Positions 27,717 to 36,515 of a stretch of 43,962 nucleotides of DNA are shown here, piece by piece; positions within the stretch are counted from its first letter, which is position 1, and every line of letters starts with the position of its first letter. The position numbers and the translations under genes were made by a program. The stretch comes from Sulfurovum sp. (GTDB lineage: Bacteria; Campylobacterota; Campylobacteria; Campylobacterales; Sulfurovaceae), in assembly GCA_027063305.1 (NCBI GenBank), contig JAMORY010000023.1, positions 1 to 43,962 on the forward strand, read 5' to 3'. The notes beneath the pieces are model-generated. The model worked only from the letters and a program-made list of their open reading frames with translations, did not search any database and was not told the DNA's origin.

Positions 27717-27747
27717 AGTCCCTATCACAATAAAATAAGGGAAAAAC

Positions 27748-29046
27748 ATGAAACCGATCCACTCTTTTCTTGGTCTCATAGGCTCAAGCATTCTTTTATC
27801 AGGCGCTCCATCCGATACAGCACCTCTGCGCATATCCGACCTTAACGCTACGACCGTCGTCAAGATCCATCAGTATCTTTCCGATCCCCAGAAGCGTCTG
27901 AAGTCTGACCCCAAAGATCTCTCTACACACTATTCATGGCAGCATATGTCTGAGTTCTACCCTACCGCACAGATCACACGGGGCGGAAGCTACACTCCGC
28001 TGCCCCAGACCATAGATCCGAGCATCGGGGCATTGTCTTTCAGGGGTGAAACGATAGATAAACATCTTGATACCCATGCTGTGGATGCTTTTATGGTCAT
28101 TCGCCACGGCAAGATCGTTTATGAACGCTACAATACGATGTATCCGGAAGACAAACACATATGGTGGTCAAGCGGCAAGGTCATCGGCTCAACCCTGCTT
28201 GCGATGCTTGAAGCCGAAGGCAAGGTTGATGTCAGCCGTCCTGTCAGCCACTATCTGCCTGAACTCAAAAACTCGGTATGGGATACCGTAAGCGTTGAGT
28301 CCGCGCTCGATATGGCAACGGGACTCAACGGTACCGAACATGACGAACCCGGACACGACTCCCGCAGCAACCCGAAACAGATATGGTACCGCTGGGCTGT
28401 TACAATCGGTATGTACTCCAACACTATCGGCCTTAAAGCTTCGCCGATGGAGGTGATAGCCAACATGAAAAAACGCAACGAACCCTACACCAAGTTCGAA
28501 TACAACTCCATCAACACCTTCATTGTCAACCGCATCATCGAAGCGGTCACGCAGCAACCGCTCCACCACTATTTCAGCGAACGCATCTGGGGAAAAATCG
28601 GCGCACAAAACGACGGATATGTCGTCATTACACCCAACGAAGGATACGGACTCTTCTACGGCATGATGAACTCAACGCTAGAAGACATGGGACGCTTCGG
28701 GATGATCTTCACTCCAAGCGGCACTCAGTTCACCGGCAAGCCTATCCTTCCTGCTTCCGTGGTCAAGCGCATACAGACACAACCGCATCAGAGCATGTAT
28801 GACAAAGCTTTCATGGGCCGGAAGATGCAGAAAAAATTCGGTGAAACGAATCTGACAAACCGCTATCAATGGGATGCCGTATTCACCGACGGGGATCTAT
28901 ACAAAAGCGGTTTCGGCGGACAGGGGCTGTATGTCTCTCCTAAGAATGATACGGTCGTCGTCTGGTTCGGTACCAATGACGGAAAAGGTGATGAAGAGGC
29001 TATGGCCCGAACTATTGTCATACACCTTGCAAACCAACATCGATAA
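27748..29046 (+). CDS. Exported serine hydrolase of the beta-lactamase (class C/PF00144) family
   Basis: A 432-residue protein with an N-terminal hydrophobic signal (SFLGLIGSSILLSGA). The catalytic S-x-x-K is SSGK in HIWWSSGKVIGSTLLAMLEAEG, and FEYNSINTFIVNRIIEAVT corresponds to the tyrosine motif of the family, although it reads Y-N-S rather than the usual Y-x-N. Late motifs include GFGGQGLYVSPKNDTVVVWFG. Such proteins include esterases, amidases and 6-aminohexanoate-dimer hydrolase relatives; resistance to beta-lactams cannot be assumed. It is 12 bp upstream of oleate hydratase and shares its promoter, so an acyl or lipid substrate is possible. G+C appears higher than in neighbouring genes. 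Confidence 0.88.
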   Translation: MKPIHSFLGLIGSSILLSGAPSDTAPLRISDLNATTVVKIHQYLSDPQKRLKSDPKDLSTHYSWQHMSEFYPTAQITRGGSYTPLPQTIDPSIGALSFRGETIDKHLDTHAVDAFMVIRHGKIVYERYNTMYPEDKHIWWSSGKVIGSTLLAMLEAEGKVDVSRPVSHYLPELKNSVWDTVSVESALDMATGLNGTEHDEPGHDSRSNPKQIWYRWAVTIGMYSNTIGLKASPMEVIANMKKRNEPYTKFEYNSINTFIVNRIIEAVTQQPLHHYFSERIWGKIGAQNDGYVVITPNEGYGLFYGMMNSTLEDMGRFGMIFTPSGTQFTGKPILPASVVKRIQTQPHQSMYDKAFMGRKMQKKFGETNLTNRYQWDAVFTDGDLYKSGFGGQGLYVSPKNDTVVVWFGTNDGKGDEEAMARTIVIHLANQHR

Positions 29047-29058
29047 AAGGATATTTTT

Positions 29059-30771
29059 ATGGGAACATACCAACGCATCCACCCCAGAAAACCCGAAGGC
29101 ATCGAAAATAAACGTGCCTTTCTCATCGGCTCCGGCATCGCCTCTTTGGCGGCGGCACACTACCTTATCCGTGACGGCTATATGAAAGGTGAGCAGATCA
29201 CCATCTTTGAGCAAGACCCCGTAACAGGCGGTGCGATGGACGGTGCAGGGAATCCTGAAGATGGCTTTATCGCCCGCGGTGGCCGGGAGATGGAAGAACA
29301 TTACGAGTGTCTGTGGGATCTTTACGGTGACATCCCCTCACTCGAAGAGGAAGGCAGAACGGTACTGGATGAATTCAAAGAGCTTAACGACATCGACCCC
29401 AACTTCTCCAATGTCCGTGTCATCTCCAACCGCGGAGAAAAGCAGCGTGAAAAGGGGCTTGGACTGCATGAGAAGAATGTCAAGGAGATCATGAAGCTGC
29501 TGCTTACCCTTGAAGAGGACTTGGGTACCCAAACAGTAGAAGAGTACTTCGATCCCTCTTTCTTTGAAACGGATATGTGGCTCTACTGGCGCAGTATGTT
29601 CGCCTTTGAGACATGGCACAGTGTGGTGGAGATGAAACGCTACATGCACCGCTTCATCCACCTTATGCCCGGCATGAGCACCATGAGAGGGCTTGTCTTT
29701 ACCAAGTACAACCAGTACGACTCGCTCATCTTGCCACTGAAGAAACACCTTGAGACACAGGGTGTGAAGTTTATGCTCAGTACGGTTGTGACCGACCTTG
29801 ATGTTGACATTATGGGAGAGAAGAAGGTGGTTAGAGGCATCGAGATTCTCCGTAATGGGAAAGCAGAGCGCATCGACACAAACGAAGATGACCTTGTCTT
29901 CTTTACCAACGGCTCGATGACGGAGAACTCCTCGATGGGGGATAACCACACCCCACCCATACTTAACCGCGGCAAAGCGGCCGTTTGGGAGCTGTGGAAG
30001 AAGATCGCCGCCAAAGATGAGGCGTTTGGCAAACCCGAAGTCTTCTGTTCAGACATTGACAAGACAAAATGGGAGTCCTTTACCATTACCGACAGAAACG
30101 GCAAATTTAGAAAGCTCATGGAGCACTTTGCCGAAAGAGAGTTCCTTCCACACCGCACGGCAACAGGCGGTATCATCACCATCAAAGACTCCAACTGGCT
30201 CATGAGCGTGACCGTCAACCGTCAGCCGCAGTTCAAAAATCAGCCAGAAAACTACACCGTTGCATGGGCATACGCCCTCTTCCCTGACAAGAAGGGAGAC
30301 TTCATCGACAAACCGATGAGCGAATGTACCGGAGAGGAGCTTTTCAAAGAGCTGCTCTACCACCTCGGCATCAATGAGAGTGATATGCCTGCCTATCTTG
30401 AGAACACCACCATCATTCCCGTCATGATGCCCTACATCACCAGCCAGTTCATGCCGCGTCTAAGAACCGACCGTCCTGAGGTCGTACCCCAAGGCAGTGT
30501 CAACCTCGCCTTCCTCGGACAGTTCGCCGAAATAGAGGGAGATTGTGTCTTCACCGTCGAGTACTCCGTACGTTCGGCGATGATGGCGGTCTACACCCTG
30601 CTAAATCTTGAGAAGAACCCACCTGAGATCTACCCAAGCCAGTACGACATCCGCGCCCTTGCAGCAGCATCCAAGACCATGAAAGCGGATGATGAGGGGA
30701 TCTTGCAGAAGATCGCGGAACATGTGTTGCGGAAGAAGTTGGAGCATACGACTTGGGAGGGGCTGATCTAA
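29059..30771 (+). CDS. ohyA: Oleate hydratase
   Basis: A 570-residue flavoprotein of the MCRA/oleate hydratase family, which adds water to the cis-9 double bond of unsaturated fatty acids to give 10-hydroxy acids. FAD-binding FLIGSGIASLAAAHYL lies at about 21-36, the flavin/catalytic loop GGREMEEHYECLWDLYGDIPSLE at about 74-96, and the later MPYITSQFMPR and GQFAEIEGDCVFTVEYSVRSAMMAVY are conserved. The family often detoxifies exogenous unsaturated fatty acids or modifies membrane lipids. Translationally close to the upstream serine hydrolase. Unexpected in an rTCA autotroph; probable horizontal gain is inferred from context and base composition. Confidence 0.93.
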   Translation: MGTYQRIHPRKPEGIENKRAFLIGSGIASLAAAHYLIRDGYMKGEQITIFEQDPVTGGAMDGAGNPEDGFIARGGREMEEHYECLWDLYGDIPSLEEEGRTVLDEFKELNDIDPNFSNVRVISNRGEKQREKGLGLHEKNVKEIMKLLLTLEEDLGTQTVEEYFDPSFFETDMWLYWRSMFAFETWHSVVEMKRYMHRFIHLMPGMSTMRGLVFTKYNQYDSLILPLKKHLETQGVKFMLSTVVTDLDVDIMGEKKVVRGIEILRNGKAERIDTNEDDLVFFTNGSMTENSSMGDNHTPPILNRGKAAVWELWKKIAAKDEAFGKPEVFCSDIDKTKWESFTITDRNGKFRKLMEHFAEREFLPHRTATGGIITIKDSNWLMSVTVNRQPQFKNQPENYTVAWAYALFPDKKGDFIDKPMSECTGEELFKELLYHLGINESDMPAYLENTTIIPVMMPYITSQFMPRLRTDRPEVVPQGSVNLAFLGQFAEIEGDCVFTVEYSVRSAMMAVYTLLNLEKNPPEIYPSQYDIRALAAASKTMKADDEGILQKIAEHVLRKKLEHTTWEGLI

Positions 30772-30795
30772 GCCTCTCTCCATCAAATAGCATTT

Positions 30796-31551
30796 TTACT
30801 TTGCCAAACGTTGAAGCAATTTATCTCTTTTCTCACCAAGATTCAAGTAATACTCTTTGAGCGATATCAAATTGATCTGTCCATCTTTACCATTTAGATA
30901 AAGTGCCAGCATAATATCCGAAAGGATCTCTTTTTCAGAATCACTCAAAGGCTCTTTCTTTTTCGCTTTCATCTCATAGGTATTCAAAAGTGATTCATCT
31001 GCTTGTTCCTTAGCCCGTTTTAATTGCATAAGATACATCTTCTTCATATCTTCAAGTGCTTTGAATGTCCCTGCATGCTTCAAACGGTCAAAAAACATAT
31101 CTATCTTCTTTTCGATACTTTGTAAAAGTTGTTCACGATAATAGGTACGTAACCATAAAGGCTGCTTTCCATTCCTACCGGCATAGAGTTTTTTAACAGT
31201 ATTTCTCTCTATTTCAAGAAAATGGGAGAAACGCTGGGTTGAGAGATCAAGATGTTGAAGTAAGGTAATTAACTGTGTTCTATCATGAATATTTTCCTTT
31301 TTATCCAGCATACTTTGTGTATCGTCAAGAATACGCTTTACCACTTTTATTGATCGTATAAAACCAAAAAAATCGCTATTCTTTTCAACTTGATCATACA
31401 TATGCCCATAGCAACTCAGAGTTTGAGACAATCTCTCTGAAGCTATCATATGAGGACATTCAATAGTAGTGTTAGATTCCATTTGGTTTGCATAAATAGA
31501 TGCGGTAGATAAGATGAGACTGTATATGAAACAACGGATATGACTTTTCAT
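30796..31551 (-). CDS. Exported hypothetical protein, helical
   Basis: A 251-residue protein with a signal-like N-terminus (CFIYSLILSTASIYA) and a charged, predominantly helical body. A Cys pair lies early (ECPHMIAS..., SCYGHM). No family was recognised. The C-terminal half is rich in Lys/Glu with heptad-like patterns (LEDMKKMYLMQLKRAKEQADESL), and DGQINLISLKEYYLNLG near the end resembles an EF-hand-like or helix-turn-helix segment only loosely. Periplasmic location is inferred. It ends 24 bp from the convergent ohyA. Confidence 0.75.
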   Translation of the reverse strand: MKSHIRCFIYSLILSTASIYANQMESNTTIECPHMIASERLSQTLSCYGHMYDQVEKNSDFFGFIRSIKVVKRILDDTQSMLDKKENIHDRTQLITLLQHLDLSTQRFSHFLEIERNTVKKLYAGRNGKQPLWLRTYYREQLLQSIEKKIDMFFDRLKHAGTFKALEDMKKMYLMQLKRAKEQADESLLNTYEMKAKKKEPLSDSEKEILSDIMLALYLNGKDGQINLISLKEYYLNLGEKRDKLLQRLAK

Positions 31552-31636
31552 ATATTTCCTTTTTTATATAAAATTTTAACTTCCTTTGCTTAATTGGGTC
31601 TGTCATATAAAAAAGTAGCTTTTATAGATCATCTGG

Positions 31637-31642
31637 ATTATA
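31637..31642 (-). promoter_or_regulatory. Possible -10 for the 30796-31551 gene
   Basis: TATAAT on the minus strand, about 85 bp before the start codon, with no good -35. A second AT-rich candidate lies nearer the gene (31575-31615). Confidence 0.3.
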
Positions 31643-31696
31643 TGTGGTAAAGAAGTCGTTGTGAGATCAGATCTGTTCGGGGAGAGGGATTATCCT

Positions 31697-31724
31697 AATA
31701 GAAAGAGATAGACCTCTCTCTATT
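31697..31724 (-). terminator. Possible terminator after the 85-aa acidic protein gene
   Basis: On the minus strand AATAGA pairs with TCTATT and GAGA with TCTC, giving about 10 bp with a small bulge and a GGTCTA loop. It lies 19 bp after the stop codon at 31743. No strong U tract follows, so termination is only suggested. Confidence 0.4.
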
Positions 31725-31742
31725 ACTACTTAAAATAGGAGC

Positions 31743-32000
31743 CTACGCTTCAGTCTTCATCTCGACCAATTCTTCAAGAAGCTCTGTCGCTTCCTCCTCT
31801 TCCATCTCGTCACGTTTGATCTCTTCGACCATGGCAAAGCACTCGGTTCGCATATCGCGCATCTCTTCAAGGTCGTTCTTGTCTTCGCTTGAAGCGTTTT
31901 TTGCTTTGTCTATCTTGGCAAAGAGTTCATCAATAGCGACTTCAAGATCAGGGATGATCTCATTCTCAAGCAGATTTTGCAGTTTTTCAGTATTTTTCAT
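31743..32000 (-). CDS. Small acidic helical protein
   Basis: An 85-residue, strongly acidic protein, nearly all helix-forming, with heptad spacing that suggests a coiled coil. Glu-rich blocks (DEMEEEEATELLEELVEMK) close it. No family recognised. AAGG lies about 10 nt upstream of the ATG. It is 51 bp downstream of an L,D-transpeptidase gene and may share its transcript. Codon use and the compact single frame favour a real gene. Confidence 0.7.
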   Translation of the reverse strand: MKNTEKLQNLLENEIIPDLEVAIDELFAKIDKAKNASSEDKNDLEEMRDMRTECFAMVEEIKRDEMEEEEATELLEELVEMKTEA

Positions 32001-32051
32001 AAATGTGTTACCTTTTTTCTAACTATTATACCGAACTTTCCTAGCATAAGG

Positions 32052-32984
32052 TTAACGAACGATCTTCACTTTCGTTCCCTTATCTACCTTGGCAAAGAGC
32101 GTATGTGCCACACTGTAAGGCAGGCGGATACACCCATTGGTTCCCGGATAGCGTTTGACGTACTTACTTGCATGCAGTCCGATACCCGAGCTGGTCAGAC
32201 GCATCCAGTGTTTAAGCGATGCGCCAACGAACTTGGCGTTCTTCCATGAACCTCTGTATTTGCGTCTGTCACCATGATAGACTTTCTTACCGTTGACATA
32301 GATATCGCCGAATATCGTTGAGCGTTTGTTGGCGATCTTCTCTTTGACACGAAACGTTCCCATAGGCGTACGCTTGTCACGATAGATCTTTGTGTTAGGC
32401 TCGAACTTATGTTTGGCTCCGGTCGTACAAGGAGAATCGAGAGCGACTTTACCATCGACATAGAAGCGTAAACGTTGCTCGCTTACATCGACTTTGATAT
32501 AGGTCGGTTTATGCTTTGCCTGTGCCAAAAGCTTGTTGTCTTTAAAAACGGCATAGCTCTTGCGAGGATTCACATGCTTTCTAAAGTCGGCGTAACAACT
32601 GTAACACTTCTTTGCACTAAGGGATGGACTATGATGCTTGGCAACTTTTGTCAGTTTGACCCCTTTGGCTTTTTTTGCCAATAGACGCTTTGTCTTAGGG
32701 CCGACATACCCTTTTGTCGGTGAAATATGGTAATACTCCTGAAATTTCACGACCGCTGTGTGTGTCTCTTTCCCCCATTTGCCGTCCTCTTTAATGTGCA
32801 ACCCGAGGTTCTTGTCCGCATTGAGCACTCGCTGAAGATTTCTTACCTCGTCACTGTAGTTCGGACAACTATCCGTTTTGGTCTTGGTACACATATCCGC
32901 ATAAGAAGTAAAGTGACTCTGTGCCGATGCCATACTCAATGTAACGAAAGGTATGAGCAGAAATTTAAAAAAATGGTGTTTCAT
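32052..32984 (-). CDS. L,D-transpeptidase (YkuD) with peptidoglycan-binding domain
   Basis: A 310-residue exported protein: signal peptide (FFKFLLIPFVTLSMASA), a peptidoglycan-binding-type repeat (LQRVLNADKNLG...EDGKWGKETHTAVVKFQEYY, about 48-85), a linker, and a C-terminal YkuD domain whose catalytic motif runs from His271 to Cys285 (GLHASKYV ... GTNGCIRL). It would cross-link peptidoglycan or attach proteins in the periplasm. ATG at 32984 is preferred over an in-frame TTG at 32990; the ribosome binding site GGAGAG is about 11 nt upstream. Several extra cysteines (CYSCY in the linker, CPNY in the N-terminal part) may form disulfides. Confidence 0.92.
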   Translation of the reverse strand: MKHHFFKFLLIPFVTLSMASAQSHFTSYADMCTKTKTDSCPNYSDEVRNLQRVLNADKNLGLHIKEDGKWGKETHTAVVKFQEYYHISPTKGYVGPKTKRLLAKKAKGVKLTKVAKHHSPSLSAKKCYSCYADFRKHVNPRKSYAVFKDNKLLAQAKHKPTYIKVDVSEQRLRFYVDGKVALDSPCTTGAKHKFEPNTKIYRDKRTPMGTFRVKEKIANKRSTIFGDIYVNGKKVYHGDRRKYRGSWKNAKFVGASLKHWMRLTSSGIGLHASKYVKRYPGTNGCIRLPYSVAHTLFAKVDKGTKVKIVR

Positions 32985-33080
32985 TAACAATATCTCTCCC
33001 CAGAAATAGATAGGGGGTTATTTTACCTGATATTTATAAATGAAAAATAAATGTGATGAGAAAAAAAGGAGGTTTTTGCA

Positions 33081-33099
33081 GGCAACACCAAGGTGCCGC
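33081..33099 (-). terminator. Hairpin after mrp, probable terminator and repeat copy 2
   Basis: On the minus strand GGCGGCACC-TT-GGTGTTGCC forms a 9-bp stem with two G-U pairs, 9 bp after the mrp stop, with a CCTCC-T7 tract about 13 nt further on. It shares GCACC/GGTGC core and flanks with the hairpin at 4796-4816. Confidence 0.5.
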
Positions 33100-33108
33100 C
33101 TTGTGTTC

Positions 33109-34221
33109 TTACATAGAGCAGGCAGAGATACCCGGAGGAGTTGTCGGTTGAATGGAAGCGTTATCCGCGCCGCCTTCGGCCTGTACTTTGTCAATGAACG
33201 CCAAGAGATCTGAAGCCGCCGCTTGATAGCGTTTTGCCGTCTCGGAATCGGGTTTATGATAGGTTACCGGCATACCGCTGTCCCCACCCTCTCTGATCGC
33301 AGGCTCAATAGGAATACGCGCGATCACGTGTGTGTCGTACTCTTTGGCAACAGGCTCTGTCGTTCCCATACCGAAGATATCGGACTCCGTTTCACAGTTA
33401 GGACAGATGAACCCTGACATATTCTCGATGATACCCGCTGTCGGGATGTGTAGCTTCTGGAACATATCGAGCGATCTTCTACTATCATCCAAAGAGACCT
33501 GCTGTGGTGTCGTAACGGTAATACCCGCAGTCACAGGCACGCTTTGCGCCAGCGTCAACTGTGCATCACCTGTTCCCGGAGGCATGTCAATGACCAATAC
33601 ATCCAGCTCTGACCATAGGATGTCTCTAAGGAACTGCTCGATAGCCTTCATGATCATCGAACCTCTCCAAATAAGCGACTGCCCAGGCTCCATGAGTGAA
33701 CCCATGGACATCACTTCCACACCATACGCTTTAAGCGGAAGTACTTTGTTCCCCTGAATTTCAGGCTTTTGATCTTCCACACCCATCATACGAGGAATGT
33801 TCGGCCCGTAGATATCGGCATCGAGAAGCCCCACTTTCTTCCCTTGCATTGCCATAGCGATCGCAAGGTTCACAGAGGTAGTCGATTTACCGACCCCTCC
33901 TTTACCTGAAGAGACCATTACAAAGCTCTTAACGTGCGGTGCAATGTTCTTGCCACTGACAGAGTTACTCATCTGCTTTGGTGCCTGTGGCGCCTTGATA
34001 GTGATATTGATATTCTCAAATCCTGCTTTTTTCAGCTCGGTCGTTGCCTCTTCGGTCAACTGTGCCTTTACTTCATCCGCTGATGATGTAATGTCAATAG
34101 TAAGGGCAACACTGTTACCATCTACTACAATATCTTTTACGAAACCGAACGTTACGATATCTTTCGTAAAGCCCGGGTAGGTTACATTTTTCAATGCTTC
34201 CAATACATTCTCTTGTGTCAT
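33109..34221 (-). CDS. mrp: Mrp/ApbC-family iron-sulfur cluster carrier ATPase
   Basis: A 370-residue protein: N-terminal MIP18/DUF59-like domain (1-80), then a deviant Walker P-loop ATPase with SSGKGGVGKST (104-114), DADIYGPNIPRMMG, VIDMPPGTGDAQL and the cluster-binding C-x2-C in ICPNCETES. A further Cys sits in the tail (ISACSM). It carries Fe-S clusters to apo-proteins in the cytoplasm, relevant to a host with many Fe-S enzymes such as ThiC and MqnE. AGGAG lies 8 nt before the ATG. Confidence 0.95.
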   Translation of the reverse strand: MTQENVLEALKNVTYPGFTKDIVTFGFVKDIVVDGNSVALTIDITSSADEVKAQLTEEATTELKKAGFENINITIKAPQAPKQMSNSVSGKNIAPHVKSFVMVSSGKGGVGKSTTSVNLAIAMAMQGKKVGLLDADIYGPNIPRMMGVEDQKPEIQGNKVLPLKAYGVEVMSMGSLMEPGQSLIWRGSMIMKAIEQFLRDILWSELDVLVIDMPPGTGDAQLTLAQSVPVTAGITVTTPQQVSLDDSRRSLDMFQKLHIPTAGIIENMSGFICPNCETESDIFGMGTTEPVAKEYDTHVIARIPIEPAIREGGDSGMPVTYHKPDSETAKRYQAAASDLLAFIDKVQAEGGADNASIQPTTPPGISACSM

Positions 34222-34424
34222 TGAGTGACTCCTAAAGTAGAAATTTTGATACCTGAGTTATACCACCTCAATCTTAAATGAGGTTGAATTAATAGGTTAT
34301 TCAGAGATTTTTTATCTTATTTTTCCTATACCTTTGAAATCCTTGCTTTAAAGAAAAATCATCACAATATAATTTTTCTCCGATAAAGAGTGTGTACTAA
34401 AGAAACTATCAAGCTTTTAGTCTG

Positions 34425-34430
34425 TATAAT
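34425..34430 (+). promoter_or_regulatory. -10 element for the ispDF-cemR-sat-pgpA block
   Basis: A perfect TATAAT preceded by TCTG, 42 bp before the ispDF start. No clear -35. The 251-bp space between mrp and ispDF otherwise holds only AT-rich sequence and a weak ACCTCA...TGAGGT inverted repeat near 34265-34284. Confidence 0.5.
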
Positions 34431-34472
34431 CCGTTACTATTCGATACATATCACAGGAAAATAGGGGTTATT

Positions 34473-35612
34473 TTGTCATACACGACACTGGTACTTTTAG
34501 GGGCGGGAAGCTCTTCACGGTTTGAAAGTAATGTTAAGAAACAGTGGCTCTATAGCGGAGAGTACCCTCTATGGTTACAGGTGGCAAAGAACTTTGAAGC
34601 TACAGGCTATTTCGAGAAGATCATCGTTGTGTCATCTGCTCAAGAGATCGCCTACATGCGATACTTCGCCGAATATACATTTGTCACCGGTGGTGACACC
34701 CGACAAGCCTCATTAACACATGCGCTACAAGAAGTCACAACCCCTTATGTGATGGTCAGCGACATTGCACGCTGTTGTATCCCAAGCGACATGATCACCC
34801 GTATCCTTGAAGCCAAAGAGAAAGCGGCCTGCATTGTACCAGTACTACCTGTGAACGATACCCTCTATATGGAGAACGAGCCTATTGACAGAGAGAAGGT
34901 CAAGGTCATTCAAACCCCTCAGCTAAGCCATACCCAAACACTCAAACGCGCCCTCGATACCCAAACACTCTTTACCGATGAGAGTTCCGCCGTTCGTGCA
35001 TTGGGAGAGCATGTTGCATTCGTTGAAGGCTCTGCACTTGCGCATAAGCTCACACGCATAGAAGACCTTGAAAAGCTTCCTTGTATTCAAGCACCCGACG
35101 CCGTTACCCTAACAGGGTACGGCATTGATATTCACCCTTTTGAAGCAGGTAAAGAGATGAAGCTGTGCGGTGTGAGCATCGATGTCGACTACGGCTTCAA
35201 AGCACACAGTGACGGAGATGTTGCCATCCATGCACTCATCGATGCTCTCTTGGGTGCCGCAGGCATGGGTGACATCGGCGAACTCTACCCCGATACTGAC
35301 GATGTTTATGCCGGAGCGGACTCTTTGATCTTACTTGAAGATACACTAAAACGTATCCGCGCGTTCGGATTTGATATCGTCAACGTCGATATGACCATCT
35401 TGGCACAAACTCCAAGAGTGCTTCCGTACAAGCAACAAATGCGTCAGACCATTGCACATACGCTTCAACTAAGCCCCAATCGGGTCAACATCAAAGCGAC
35501 AACGGCAGAAAAGCTCGGATTCGTCGGACGCAAAGAGGGGGTAACGGTACACGCCGTGGCGAACCTTCGCTATTTTAACTGGAAAAATCATATTATGGAA
35601 AAGAGAACATGA
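34473..35612 (+). CDS. ispDF: Bifunctional IspD/IspF (MEP isoprenoid pathway)
   Basis: A 379-residue fusion typical of Campylobacterota. The N-terminal IspD domain (about 1-210; LLGAGSSSRFESNVKKQWL) makes CDP-methylerythritol. The C-terminal IspF domain (about 218-379) makes the cyclodiphosphate and has the zinc motif GIDIHPF, then FKAHSDGDVAIHALIDALLGAAGMGDIGE. IspE, the intermediate step, is not here. The start is an unusual TTG (34473-34475), the only in-frame start near the AGGGG site at about 34463. The stop overlaps the next ATG by 4 nt (ATGA). Confidence 0.95.
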   Translation: MSYTTLVLLGAGSSSRFESNVKKQWLYSGEYPLWLQVAKNFEATGYFEKIIVVSSAQEIAYMRYFAEYTFVTGGDTRQASLTHALQEVTTPYVMVSDIARCCIPSDMITRILEAKEKAACIVPVLPVNDTLYMENEPIDREKVKVIQTPQLSHTQTLKRALDTQTLFTDESSAVRALGEHVAFVEGSALAHKLTRIEDLEKLPCIQAPDAVTLTGYGIDIHPFEAGKEMKLCGVSIDVDYGFKAHSDGDVAIHALIDALLGAAGMGDIGELYPDTDDVYAGADSLILLEDTLKRIRAFGFDIVNVDMTILAQTPRVLPYKQQMRQTIAHTLQLSPNRVNIKATTAEKLGFVGRKEGVTVHAVANLRYFNWKNHIMEKRT

Positions 35613-36490
35613 AGATCATTATTGTAGAAAACGAACTCTATTTGGCACAAAGTATCGCTTCGAAACTGGCGGAGAACGGCTTTGAAACGGAGATTTACAG
35701 CTCGATCAAAGAAGCGATGCAAAGTAATGGAGATGTTTACTTGCTCTCAACAAACCTCCCCGGTCAAAATACCGCACCATTGATCACCCAGTTCAAAGAG
35801 AAGATCATCATCCTCATGGTCAGCTATATCAACAACGATACCGTGGGAGAACCGCTAAAGCTCGGTGCTAAAGACTACATTGTCAAACCCTTCATGATAG
35901 AAGAGCTTCTTCGTAAGATAGAGCACTATCAAGAGTATCAAGACCTCAAAAAGCATACACGGCTCTATCAGGAGTATATGGAGAACCTTCTTCAAGAGAT
36001 CGAGACCGATTTTGATGTTGACACCCTTACCACACCGGTGATCATCCGTACCAACTATCAAAGATTGGTCGATAAGGTCGTTTTTGAGTATGCACAGAAG
36101 AACAACAAGCTCCTTACGTTCATTCCGCTAGGGAACAGATCGTGGCGAGAGAAGCTTGAAGAAGCAAGCCCGCATACGCTCCTCTACATCACAGAGATAC
36201 ATACGCTCAAAAAGAGCGACAGGGAGTTTCTGCTCGAAGCGATCAAGTCTTTCGATTTCATCCTCAGCAGTACCATCGAGCTTGAGAGCGATTACGATAC
36301 GATCATTCTCAATACAGACTCCAAACTCTACGACCAGAACGAAATATTGACCATCGATGATTATGTCAAGTTCATCGTCAACAGCTTCCAGTATAAATTC
36401 CCCGATACGGAATTGAGCAAGAAGCTGGGGATCTCCCGTAAAAGTCTGTGGGAGAAACGAAAAAAATACGGTCTCTTCAAGAAAAAATAG
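35609..36490 (+). CDS. cemR: Orphan atypical response regulator, HP1021/Cj1608 (CemR) type
   Basis: A 293-residue regulator with a receiver-like domain (1-120) that cannot be phosphorylated in the normal way: the aspartate position is Ser47 in VYLLSTNLPG, and the acidic pocket is Glu-Asn (VENE). Lys-Pro-Phe (VKPF) is kept. The middle (about 145-235) looks like a shrunken remnant of an NtrC-type central domain, and the C-terminus is a Fis-type helix-turn-helix (SKKLGISRKSLWEKRKKYGL). Position after ispDF and before sat/pgpA matches HP1021 and Cj1608, which act without phosphorylation as redox-responsive regulators of replication and energy metabolism. Coupled to ispDF by ATGA. Confidence 0.85.
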   Translation: MKIIIVENELYLAQSIASKLAENGFETEIYSSIKEAMQSNGDVYLLSTNLPGQNTAPLITQFKEKIIILMVSYINNDTVGEPLKLGAKDYIVKPFMIEELLRKIEHYQEYQDLKKHTRLYQEYMENLLQEIETDFDVDTLTTPVIIRTNYQRLVDKVVFEYAQKNNKLLTFIPLGNRSWREKLEEASPHTLLYITEIHTLKKSDREFLLEAIKSFDFILSSTIELESDYDTIILNTDSKLYDQNEILTIDDYVKFIVNSFQYKFPDTELSKKLGISRKSLWEKRKKYGLFKKK

Positions 36491-36515
36491 TACGCTGATC
36501 ACAGGAAGGATTGCT

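Noticed and set aside
27748-29046. True antibiotic-resistance beta-lactamase
   Set aside because: The family includes many esterases and amidases, the tyrosine motif is not the canonical Y-x-N, and the gene is linked to oleate hydratase rather than to resistance genes.
29338-29949. Minus-strand frames opposite oleate hydratase
   Set aside because: Several overlapping antisense frames occur because of higher G+C; none has a family motif or ribosome binding site.
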